42,272 nucleotides of DNA from contig NZ_JABXKF010000057.1 of the NCBI RefSeq assembly GCF_017115165.1, forward strand, positions 1 through 42,272. The letters run 5' to 3'. Shown piece by piece: positions 35,613 to 42,272 of this stretch. The position numbers and the translations under genes were made by a program. The notes beneath the pieces were generated by a model. It saw nothing but the letters and a program-made list of their open reading frames with translations, was not told where the DNA came from and searched no databases. Each line of letters begins with the position of its first letter. Position 1 is the first letter of the stretch. The stretch comes from Nostoc sp. LPT (lineage in GTDB: Bacteria > Cyanobacteriota > Cyanobacteriia > Cyanobacteriales > Nostocaceae).

Positions 35613-36293
35613 TCAAGTGTGAACTAATCCTAGCTTGATGGCAGCCACAATCGCTTGAGTCCGACTAGTAACCTTCAATTTTTCAAAAATACTGGTGAGA
35701 TGCGCCTTAACAGTAGCAACTGTTACATATAAATGTTTAGCGATTTCTTCATTAGAAGCACCTTGAGTTAACCAGTATAAAACTTCTTGTTCTCTTTCGG
35801 TTAAATGTACCTCATGACATGCTTTTACACAAGAATCTGAATAAGCCTGAAAAAACCGAAAAAATCGACTAGCAACTTCTGAAGGTAGATAAATTTCCGA
35901 TCTTGTTACAGTGTCAATAGCCTCACACAATTGGGTTGCCACACGATTTTTAAACACATAACCTGCGGCTCCCGCCTGCATTGCTCTAAAAATCCAGTCG
36001 TCTTCTTGATGAGCCGACAATACTAAAACCTTGCCAGTAAAAGCAGCTTCTTTAAGACGTGCCAAAACTGTAATTCCATCACATCCTTTCAATTGCATAT
36101 CCAGCAAAATTAAATCTGGACACTTCTGGGTTGTAAACTTCAAAACCTGCTCAACAGAATCTGCATCACCCATAACTTCTATAGGTAATGCAGAATTAAT
36201 ACTATAAAAATTTAGGAGAGTACGTAACCCTTGACGGAAGCGTTCTTCGTCATCTACCAGCAAAACTGAAAGTTTTTTATTATCATTAGCCAT
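35613..36293 (-). CDS. NarL/LuxR-type response regulator
   Basis: This 226-residue protein has a receiver domain (1-125) with the acidic pair D14-D15, the phosphate-accepting D65 in LILLDMQ, S93 and K115 in GYVFK, all intact. A LuxR-type helix-turn-helix (about 163-226; LTEREQEVLYWLTQGASNEE, VTVATVKAHLTSIFEKL) binds DNA. It should be phosphorylated by the histidine kinase encoded 20 bp upstream. The pseudokinase gene starts 43 bp downstream, in the same direction. Its targets are not visible, but the divergent CIS promoter region lies within 1.2 kb. Confidence 0.95.
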   Translation of the reverse strand: MANDNKKLSVLLVDDEERFRQGLRTLLNFYSINSALPIEVMGDADSVEQVLKFTTQKCPDLILLDMQLKGCDGITVLARLKEAAFTGKVLVLSAHQEDDWIFRAMQAGAAGYVFKNRVATQLCEAIDTVTRSEIYLPSEVASRFFRFFQAYSDSCVKACHEVHLTEREQEVLYWLTQGASNEEIAKHLYVTVATVKAHLTSIFEKLKVTSRTQAIVAAIKLGLVHT

Positions 36294-36313
36294 ATCTTTA
36301 AATTACGAATTAT

Positions 36314-37432
36314 TTATCCATTCCTTGGTCGAGGTAAAATTACAGAAAATTGTGCACCACTTTCTGATAAAACTTGTGCCCAGATACTTCCTTGATGATC
36401 CAAAATGATTTTTTTAGCAATAGTTAACCCCAGTCCTGTGCCTCCTTTACGCCGGGAATAAAATGGGGTAAATACTTTTTGTGAATCTTCTTGAGACAAT
36501 CCTGGGCCTTGATCGGAGATTTTAATTAAAACTTCATCTTGAAAAATTTGCCAGCTACAGGTAATAGTTCCTAAATTTGGGCTGAAATGAACAGCATTAC
36601 TAAGAATATTGTCAAACACTTGTTTCATTTGTAATCTGTCTATCTTCAGTATTGTCGATGTATCTGGAATCGATATTTTAAGTTGTTTTTGATTAATTAG
36701 AGGTTGTAAACTTGTGATACTTTCAACTACTAAACTTCTTAAATCTTGAAATTTTACCCTTAATTTTACACTTTGACCGCAATCAATCAGTTCGCTTAAA
36801 TTAGTATCTAAATCTTGTATGCTTTCGCCAATGATTGTTGCTTGCTCTTGCCAAGGGCTATCCTTTAACCCTAAGCATAGATTGTGTGCATATAATCCGA
36901 TGAGTCCTAAAGAGTTACGCAATTGATGTCCGACTCGATGCAGGATATCTTCTAGTAGTTTAATTTCAGTTTTTTGTCTTCCATAGTCCAAGGAAATATC
37001 TACATACTTATTCAGAAGCATAGCAAAGCGTTTTACGTACAATTGCAAACTCTCTGAGAGAGGTTCATGAGTAATGATTTGAATGTATTCAGGTTTTTGA
37101 TTTCTATAGCCTATAGGGCAAATGTAAGAAATGGATGAAAAGTCTTTAAGTCTAAATTCATGTAAAGTCAAAGCAGGCGGAAAATCTGTAAGCCATGATT
37201 CTGACCGCAAATAAGCTAAAGTTTTTGGGGAAAAAGGAGCTTGGTCTTGACCATAATTTATAACTTCTTGATGAGCTTTTAACAATGAATCATGATAGAC
37301 AATCCGAGCGAAAAAAATTGGATATTGACTAGTTAACTGCTCAGACTCTAGCTGACAAAAGCTTTGGATGTCTGAGGAACTCAAATAATTAGAGCCACTT
37401 TCTAGTTTTTGTACAGAAAAGCCTAGTGTCAT
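36314..37432 (-). CDS. Sensor histidine kinase
   Basis: This protein of about 372 residues has an N-terminal sensing region (about 1-150) that I do not recognise, without signal peptide or membrane helices, so the sensor is cytoplasmic. A HisKA segment has the phosphoacceptor His near 169 (VGHQLRNSLGLIG). The HATPase domain has the N box (FDNILSNAVHFSPN), G1 (ISDQGPGLS), F box (VFTPFYSRRKG) and G2 (GTGLGLTIAKKII). All are complete. I chose ATG 37432; the frame is open to TTG 37453. The response regulator gene follows after 20 bp. It is the first gene of the operon and diverges from the CIS genes. Confidence 0.93.
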   Translation of the reverse strand: MTLGFSVQKLESGSNYLSSSDIQSFCQLESEQLTSQYPIFFARIVYHDSLLKAHQEVINYGQDQAPFSPKTLAYLRSESWLTDFPPALTLHEFRLKDFSSISYICPIGYRNQKPEYIQIITHEPLSESLQLYVKRFAMLLNKYVDISLDYGRQKTEIKLLEDILHRVGHQLRNSLGLIGLYAHNLCLGLKDSPWQEQATIIGESIQDLDTNLSELIDCGQSVKLRVKFQDLRSLVVESITSLQPLINQKQLKISIPDTSTILKIDRLQMKQVFDNILSNAVHFSPNLGTITCSWQIFQDEVLIKISDQGPGLSQEDSQKVFTPFYSRRKGGTGLGLTIAKKIILDHQGSIWAQVLSESGAQFSVILPRPRNG

Positions 37433-37453
37433 AGCTTCACTCGCTTTTTGCAA

Positions 37454-38105
37454 CTAAATGTTTTTACTCTTCTGCTGACCAGTATAAAATTATGCAGTCT
37501 CAAGAAAGTTTATTTTTTTGTTAAGTTCTCTTTTAAGATAATTCATACAAACAAGAATTTTTAAGTTTATATTCACAGCGGATCTCACTTTTATAAGTAT
37601 AGATTGGTACGTAGTAGTTATCATTTGTAACACTTCGATAAATCTTCTGGGATGGGCGTTTCACTCTAACTAGGGAAGGCAAGATGCCCACCCGACAATA
37701 AAAAAATGTAATGTATCAATTAAGAACCGCTCCAGACTAATCTACAAACTGAAGTTGCTGCTTTTCGGATTCTTGAGAAACTAATATTTTCCAGCTCCTC
37801 AATCATCATTCTGGGGGAGATGGGGAGTAAGGGAGAAGTTGCAGTAAGTATTTACCCTCTGCCAATGCCCTTCAGGAGTGCTGAGTGCTGAGTGCTGAGT
37901 GCTGAGTGCTGAGTGCTGAGTGGGAAATCTCACTTCTTTACTCGCTTGCCGAGGAACTCGAAACGGGCTAAACGCCCCGCTGACGCTAACGGAACTGTTT
38001 TGCCCAATGCCTAATCCAAAAATATCGACAAAAGTCTAATTAACTTTAAAAGCCTAATACATATACTGTAGATGCATCTGGATTAGCTACCAGCAGAACA
38101 CCCTG
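37454..38105. promoter_or_regulatory. Divergent regulatory region between the signalling operon and the CIS operon
   Basis: About 650 bp with no gene. It must contain the promoters of both operons. Visible elements are a TGGGCGT/ATGCCCA inverted pair (37653-37694), the GAGTGCT array at 37876-37922, and a dispersed repeat containing CGCCCCGCTGACGCTAACGG near 37972. I cannot place promoter boxes with confidence. Confidence 0.45.
37876..37922. repeat. GAGTGCT heptad array
   Basis: Six copies of GAGTGCT in tandem, then GAGTGGG. The same unit forms the array at the window end (42198-42272), so the two flank the CIS genes. Confidence 0.9.
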
Positions 38106-38945
38106 ATGCTTATCTTCGTTCTTCAAACTTTAGCCGAAATTCTAGCTGGAGGAACCTCACTTACCAGTACAGAGCAAATTGACTTTAGCCATCCTGGTAA
38201 TCGAAGGGAAGAGGGAGCAGGCCCGACTCTCAATTTATACATTTTTGATATACGTGAGAGTAAGCAGGTACAACATTCTGGCAGGCAAGTTGAACGCAAG
38301 CTAACACGCGCTCTACAACCTGCTACTGTAAATTGGGCACCCGCTTGGTTTGATGTTTCGCTGCTATTAACAGCCTGGGATAGAACAGCTTTAGGTGAGC
38401 ATCACTTTATTAGTGAGGCGTTGACTGTGCTGTTACGCCATCGCACCTTGGAAGAGGAGTTTTTGGTTCCTGAATTGCGGGGCTATGGGAATTTGAACCT
38501 GACAGTTGCCTTAGAGCCGCCAATTGAGATTGGCTCTTTATGGAGCGCTCTCAATGTGCCATTGCGTTCAGCCTTATATTTGACAGTTACAATACCCTTC
38601 GAGCCACAACCTACTCCAGTACCTTTGGTTTGGGAGCGAATTTTCAATTTGCGAAATCAATCGTCTCGCGATAGTGACAGTCTAGTATTAACCAGGCGAG
38701 TTGCGATCGCGGGTATTGTCAAAAGTGCGGTGACAAATTTGCCGCTGGTAGCGACAGAAGTGGCTGTGAGAGGAACTGAAAAGTCCATATTAACCACCCA
38801 AGAAGGGTTGTTCTTCTTTGAAGACCTTCATTTAGGTAATTATGTTTTGACTCTGAATCATCCTGGCTATTTACCCCAAAACGTCAATGCATTGGTAGAT
38901 AACCAAAGTAATACTTTCAAAGAAATATTTCTAACTCCTGAATAA
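38106..38945 (+). CDS. Pvc16/DUF4255 contractile injection system protein
   Basis: This 279-residue protein has two parts. Residues 1-180 are the DUF4255 (Pvc16-like) domain: FVLQTLAEILAGG, GPTLNLYIFDIRE and LLLTAWDRTALGEHHFISEA. This family is a tail-terminator/cap component, or sheath-end protein, of extracellular and related contractile injection systems. Residues about 195-279 are a carboxypeptidase regulatory-like beta domain (IAGIVKSAVTNLPLVATEVA and on), a fusion seen in some CIS clusters. It opens the CIS operon, with the sheath gene 30 bp downstream. ATG start without a clear ribosome site. Confidence 0.85.
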   Translation: MLIFVLQTLAEILAGGTSLTSTEQIDFSHPGNRREEGAGPTLNLYIFDIRESKQVQHSGRQVERKLTRALQPATVNWAPAWFDVSLLLTAWDRTALGEHHFISEALTVLLRHRTLEEEFLVPELRGYGNLNLTVALEPPIEIGSLWSALNVPLRSALYLTVTIPFEPQPTPVPLVWERIFNLRNQSSRDSDSLVLTRRVAIAGIVKSAVTNLPLVATEVAVRGTEKSILTTQEGLFFFEDLHLGNYVLTLNHPGYLPQNVNALVDNQSNTFKEIFLTPE

Positions 38946-38975
38946 TTAGATTTTTAATAACTTGGAGAGACTTTC

Positions 38976-40637
38976 ATGGCTAGACTTGATTACTTTGCTC
39001 CTGGTGTCTATATTGAAGAAATTGACCGCGGTAGCCGACCAATTGAAGGTGTTAGCACGGCAGTTGCCGGATTTGTCGGCTTTACAGAGGACGTTCGCGG
39101 TGGGGCTGAGTTATACAAGCCCGTGTTGGTGACCACTTGGATGCAATATCTCAACTACTTTGCCCGTCCCAACTCTGATGGGTTCACCGACTTCAACGCC
39201 TATTTACCCTTTTCAGTTTACGGCTACTTTATGAATGGTGGTGGTCGCTGCTGGGTGACAAGCATCGGTACTCAATTACCAGGCGCACCCAAACCCGCGA
39301 CTGCAGAACCGGCTATTCTAAGAATCAACGCTCGAGGTAATCGTCCAGCCCTGCGCTTTACTCTGCGCCCTGAGCAAGCAGCAGGTGGATTAGTAAATAT
39401 TGTCATTATTGAAGGTTCGCCACGTGCCCTACCTGAAGGTACTGAAGGAGAAGCTCCTCCAAATACAGGGGAATACTTCACAATTGAGATTCGTCGGGGA
39501 GATGAAGTTTTAGAGGAATATGAGAATTTGACCATGAACCGCGAGCCTGGTGCTCAAGCCGCAACTTATGCGGTGGCGGCATTGAGAAATTCTATGTATG
39601 TCACTGTAGAAGATATTACTCAAAGCGGACAGCCTTTAGCTCGTCGTCCGGTTAATGGTCAATATGAACTAGCGCCGCCTATTGTCGCCACTCCACCCGA
39701 TAGATTTTCACAAAATTTAGAAGGGGTTCGAGACGATCGCACCGGGGTACGCGGTATCTTTGAAGTTGATGAAATCACGATGCTGGCCTGTCCTGATGTC
39801 ATGCGGGCTTATCAAGAGCAAGTGCTTAATTTAGATCAAGTCCACGGCATCATCGAACTGATGATTAGTATGTGCGAGGGTTCTGCCAGTGGCGATATTC
39901 CCAATCCGCCCAACCGCATGGTTGTACTGGATGCACCACCGGAAGCCGTTAAACCGCAGCAAGTAGTGGAATGGTTGAACAGATTTAACCGTCGTTCGAT
40001 GTTTGCGGCCCTTTATTATCCTTGGATCAAAGTACCGAATCCACGCGATCGCGGTAATCCAATTTTAGTACCTCCTTGTGGTCATGTGATGGGTGTTTGG
40101 GCCCGTACCGACGAAACTAGAGGAGTTTATAAAGCCCCAGCAAATGAAGTTCCCAGAGGCGTAATTGGTTTGGGTTATGACACTAACTTCCGCGAACAAG
40201 AACTATTAAACCCCTTGGGGATAAATTGTATTCGCAGCTTCCCCAATCGAGGTATCCGCATTTGGGGCGCACGCACTCTAGTTGAGCCAGATAAAACAGA
40301 GTGGCGTTACATCAGTGTGCGTCGGCTAATTAGCTATATCGAAAAATCTCTAGAATTAGGAACTCAGTGGGTAGTTTTTGAACCGAACGACCAAGATTTA
40401 TGGGCGCGTGTTACCCGCACCGTCAGTAACTTCTTAGAACGTATCTGGCGTGAAGGTGCTTTGTTTGGGGCATCTCCAGCACAAGCATTTTATGTCAAGT
40501 GTGACGAAGAATTGAACCCACCAGAAACCAGAATTTTAGGACGTTTATATATTGAAGTCGGAGTTTGTCCCGTCAGACCAGCTGAATTTGTTGTTTTCCG
40601 CATCAGCCAATGGAATGGCATTGAAGATAGCGAATAG
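38976..40637 (+). CDS. Contractile injection system tail sheath protein
   Basis: This 553-residue protein is the sheath subunit that contracts to drive the inner tube. The N-terminal motif APGVYIEEIDRGSRPIEGVS with VAGFVGFTE is typical of phage-like and CIS sheaths. The conserved C-terminal domain begins near residue 370 (PRGVIGLGYDTNFREQELLN) and includes RSFPNRGIRIWGARTL, RYISVRRLISYIEKSLE, WVVFEPNDQDLWARV and RLYIEVGVCPVRPAEF. The middle region (about 100-220) is the variable surface domain. GGAGAG precedes the ATG. Similar sheaths form the thylakoid-anchored CIS described in multicellular cyanobacteria. The gene is intact. Confidence 0.95.
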   Translation: MARLDYFAPGVYIEEIDRGSRPIEGVSTAVAGFVGFTEDVRGGAELYKPVLVTTWMQYLNYFARPNSDGFTDFNAYLPFSVYGYFMNGGGRCWVTSIGTQLPGAPKPATAEPAILRINARGNRPALRFTLRPEQAAGGLVNIVIIEGSPRALPEGTEGEAPPNTGEYFTIEIRRGDEVLEEYENLTMNREPGAQAATYAVAALRNSMYVTVEDITQSGQPLARRPVNGQYELAPPIVATPPDRFSQNLEGVRDDRTGVRGIFEVDEITMLACPDVMRAYQEQVLNLDQVHGIIELMISMCEGSASGDIPNPPNRMVVLDAPPEAVKPQQVVEWLNRFNRRSMFAALYYPWIKVPNPRDRGNPILVPPCGHVMGVWARTDETRGVYKAPANEVPRGVIGLGYDTNFREQELLNPLGINCIRSFPNRGIRIWGARTLVEPDKTEWRYISVRRLISYIEKSLELGTQWVVFEPNDQDLWARVTRTVSNFLERIWREGALFGASPAQAFYVKCDEELNPPETRILGRLYIEVGVCPVRPAEFVVFRISQWNGIEDSE

Positions 40638-40740
40638 GGCATGGGGGATTGGGCATTGGGCATGGTTATTTTCTTTGCCTCCCTCATCCCCCTCATCTCT
40701 CTCATCCCCATTCCCAAATTAATTACACATAAAGGAGTCT
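40638..40740. repeat. Low-complexity repeat between sheath and tube genes
   Basis: GGGCATG/GGGCATTGGG units are followed by CATCCCC/CATCTCT units. The two sides are purine/pyrimidine biased and could pair, which might tune expression between the sheath and tube genes. An AAAGGAG ribosome site for the tube gene ends the region. Confidence 0.5.
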
Positions 40741-40746
40741 AAAAGT

Positions 40747-41202
40747 ATGGCAGGCGAATTTTTAACCTCTTGTAAATTTTACTTCGAGGCTGATGGAATT
40801 ACTGATAAGTTCATTAAAGAAATTAGCGGACTAGGCGTTGAGAATACACCAGCGCAAGAAGTTCACGGTTCATCTAAGGGCGCAAAACTAATGCGTCAAG
40901 CTACACCAACTGTTGTTAAATTTACTAATATCACAGTAAAAGTCATCGCCACTGATGATATAGACCTTTATAAATGGTATCAAGACTGTAACGAAGATAT
41001 GGGAGACCCTCGGAAGTGGGCACAGAATCGTAAGACTGGTTCGGTGGTTGCTTACGACCAACAAGGCTCTGAAAAGGCACGGTGGAACATTGTCAATTGT
41101 TATCCCTGTAAATACACCGGGCCTACCTTAACAGCCTCTGGTGGAGATATGGCAAATGAAACTGTTGAATTGGTTCACGAAGGAATTAAACGGATCAAAT
41201 AA
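40747..41202 (+). CDS. Contractile injection system tail tube protein (first copy)
   Basis: This 151-residue protein belongs to the T4 gp19-like/Pvc1 inner-tube family (phage tail protein, Hcp fold). It reads SCKFYFEADGITDKFIKEIS, GLGVENTPAQEV, and then YKWYQDCNEDMGDPRKWAQN, SEKARWNIVNCYPCKYTGPT. The C-terminal ETVELVHEGIKRIK is the typical strand that closes the tube ring. AAAGGAG lies 9 nt before the ATG. It stacks inside the sheath. A second tube gene follows after 135 bp, as in most CIS loci, where one copy is the baseplate-proximal tube initiator. Confidence 0.93.
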   Translation: MAGEFLTSCKFYFEADGITDKFIKEISGLGVENTPAQEVHGSSKGAKLMRQATPTVVKFTNITVKVIATDDIDLYKWYQDCNEDMGDPRKWAQNRKTGSVVAYDQQGSEKARWNIVNCYPCKYTGPTLTASGGDMANETVELVHEGIKRIK

Positions 41203-41285
41203 TTAGCATTTGCAGTAATTAACACCAATTTGAAAAAAGAATGCGACAGATACATACTCTCAAACCTTTCTTCTGTCTGGCTTTC

Positions 41286-41326
41286 TTAATTTTGAATGTG
41301 TGAATTTTGAATGCGTGAATTTTGAA
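41286..41326. repeat. GTGAATTTTGAAT tandem repeat
   Basis: TTTTGAATGTGTGAATTTTGAATGCGTGAATTTTGAATT-like units lie between the two tube genes. It belongs to the same AT-rich class as the blocks at 10990 and 20790. Confidence 0.6.
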
Positions 41327-41337
41327 TTGGTATAACA

Positions 41338-41832
41338 GTGGTACAATCCGCAAGTCGAATTCCAGAAGTTCTTACGGCCCATCGGTTCTATTTAGAACTG
41401 ACACTAGAAGGTCAAAACGATGCCAATTGTTTCTTTTTGGAGTGTCAAGGCTTCAAAAGAACACAAGAGGTAATTGAAATTACTGAAGTCACTTCTCAAA
41501 CCTGGGGTACAAAAGGGCAGTCAAAAGGTCAGGTGGTGAGAACTAAACTTCCTAGCAACCCCAAGAGTGGTAATCTCATTCTGCGTAGAGGTACCACTAA
41601 ATCTATGGATTTTTGGAAGTGGTTTGAAAAAGTCCAACAGGGTAATTGGTCTGAGCAACGTAGACTTGTTGCTTTGTCTATTTATAATCAGGCAAATGAA
41701 GAAGTAGCTAGATTTGAATTAGCCGGTGCTTGGCCTGCAAGTTACAAGATTGCCGATGTCAACGCCCGCAGCCATGACATCGAAATTGAGGAAGTGGAGG
41801 TTGCTTTTGAGGAATTTAAACGCGTGAAATAA
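41338..41832 (+). CDS. Contractile injection system tail tube protein (second copy)
   Basis: This 164-residue protein is a second gp19-like tube protein: TAHRFYLELTLEGQNDANCF, FLECQGFKRTQEVIEITEVT, RTKLPSNPKSGNLILRRGTT, KSMDFWKWFEKVQQG, and a C-terminal DIEIEEVEVAFEEFKRVK. It starts with GTG and has no clear ribosome site, in contrast to the first copy, which may set a lower level. The tail assembly chaperone gene follows after 11 bp. In CIS the two tube paralogues form the long tube and the first ring or rings above the baseplate; which is which cannot be told here. Confidence 0.92.
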   Translation: MVQSASRIPEVLTAHRFYLELTLEGQNDANCFFLECQGFKRTQEVIEITEVTSQTWGTKGQSKGQVVRTKLPSNPKSGNLILRRGTTKSMDFWKWFEKVQQGNWSEQRRLVALSIYNQANEEVARFELAGAWPASYKIADVNARSHDIEIEEVEVAFEEFKRVK

Positions 41833-41843
41833 TTAGGAGGATT

Positions 41844-42191
41844 ATGTTTCCCACAGAGTTTGAATTTACACTGCCAAAGGGGTATCTAGACTCTGAAGGC
41901 AACCTCCATCGCAAAGGTGTAATGCGGTTATCAACGGCGATAGACGAGATTGCACCCTTGCGTGACCCACGTGTTAAAGCAAATCCCGTTTATGCCACAA
42001 TTATTATATTGTCGCGAGTGATTACCCACTTGGGTGCTTTATCAGAAGTGACTCCTGCAATCGTGGAAAACTTTTTTTCCCAAGATTTAAATTACCTCCA
42101 AGATTTTTACCGTCGAATCAATGGATTGGAAGGCGAAACTTCCATACCAGAAGATACAGTAAATTCTCCCGAAGCACTTCTTCATAATTGA
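41844..42191 (+). CDS. Phage-tail-assembly-chaperone-like CIS protein
   Basis: This 115-residue protein starts FPTEFEFTLPKGYLDSEGNL, HRKGVMRLSTAIDEI, then RDPRVKANPVYATIIILSRV. This is the pattern of small proteins after the tube genes in CIS loci, which resemble the phage tail assembly chaperone group (E/41/14). AGGAGG precedes the ATG closely. It is soluble and probably acts during assembly rather than as a structural part. The C-terminal 20 residues are polar and not conserved in pattern. The rest of the operon must lie beyond the window. Confidence 0.83.
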   Translation: MFPTEFEFTLPKGYLDSEGNLHRKGVMRLSTAIDEIAPLRDPRVKANPVYATIIILSRVITHLGALSEVTPAIVENFFSQDLNYLQDFYRRINGLEGETSIPEDTVNSPEALLHN

Positions 42192-42197
42192 ATTGGG

Positions 42198-42272
42198 GAG
42201 TGTTGAGTGCTGAGTGTTGAGTGCTGAGTGCTGAGTGCTGAGTGCTGAGTGCTGAGTGCTGAGTGCTGAGTG
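42198..42272. repeat. GAGTGCT heptad array at the window end
   Basis: About ten GAGTGCT/GAGTGTT units run off the window end, immediately after the CIS chaperone gene. Confidence 0.9.

Noticed and set aside
38976..41832. Prophage tail module
   Set aside because: The opening gene is Pvc16/DUF4255, and no capsid, portal, terminase or integrase gene is seen; the order fits a contractile injection system better, although the downstream genes are not visible.

Overview
The window is cyanobacterial chromosome, most likely from a filamentous, heterocyst-forming Nostocales strain (Nostoc, Anabaena, Calothrix and relatives). Direct signs are the photosystem II small-subunit genes psbZ, psbM and psbK, the phycobilisome degradation gene nblA, many GCGATCGC (HIP1) octamers, and arrays of 7-bp repeats of the STRR type (TTGGTCA/TGACCAA and GAGTGCT families). 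No prophage or large island is visible. Most of the window is core chromosome with loosely packed genes and long, repeat-rich spacers.

Layout. 1-7.7 kb: Ser/Thr kinase, nblA, PP2C phosphatase, ABC1/UbiB-type kinase, small thylakoid-type protein, ABC-F ATPase. 8-9.6 kb: a DUF433 antitoxin gene overlapping a frameshifted DUF5615 toxin gene, then a Uma2-type endonuclease-like gene. 9.6-16 kb: DHH-CBS-tRNA nucleotidyltransferase, psbZ, ribH, tRNA-Gly(GCC), a zinc-ribbon membrane protein coupled to a divergent proA. 16-20.4 kb: HEAT/WD40 protein, phoD behind a clear three-repeat Pho box, tandem universal stress protein. 20.5-25.2 kb: psbM, [2Fe-2S] ferredoxin, psbK with a strong terminator, tgt, an unknown gene, cobS and a PPC-domain lipo/secreted protein. 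25.2-32 kb: comF, a GNAT acetyltransferase, two decayed gene fragments (alpha/beta hydrolase and SDR), an AI-2E-type permease, a small membrane protein, an LCP cell-wall ligase and a TrpD2-like protein.

32.1-32.64 kb holds a small deleted mobile element: imperfect 25-bp terminal inverted repeats flanked by TTA on both sides, enclosing the N- and C-terminal remains of an ISAzo13/Rhodopirellula-type transposase. 32.8-37.4 kb is a four-gene minus-strand signalling operon: histidine kinase, LuxR-type response regulator, a membrane pseudokinase fused to a PstS-like periplasmic binding domain, and a zinc-ribbon/FHA protein. Divergent from it, 38.1 kb to the window end is the start of a contractile injection system (CIS) operon: Pvc16/DUF4255 protein, tail sheath, two tail-tube paralogues and a tail assembly chaperone. 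Thylakoid-anchored CIS of this general type are known from multicellular cyanobacteria.

The best candidate for something little described is the head-to-head arrangement of the two-component/pseudokinase-binding-protein/FHA operon with the CIS operon. Its functional link is inference from position only. The second is the architecture of the heptad repeat elements, which recur as convergent (dyad) arrays at gene ends and in some cases supply stop codons and last residues of proteins.
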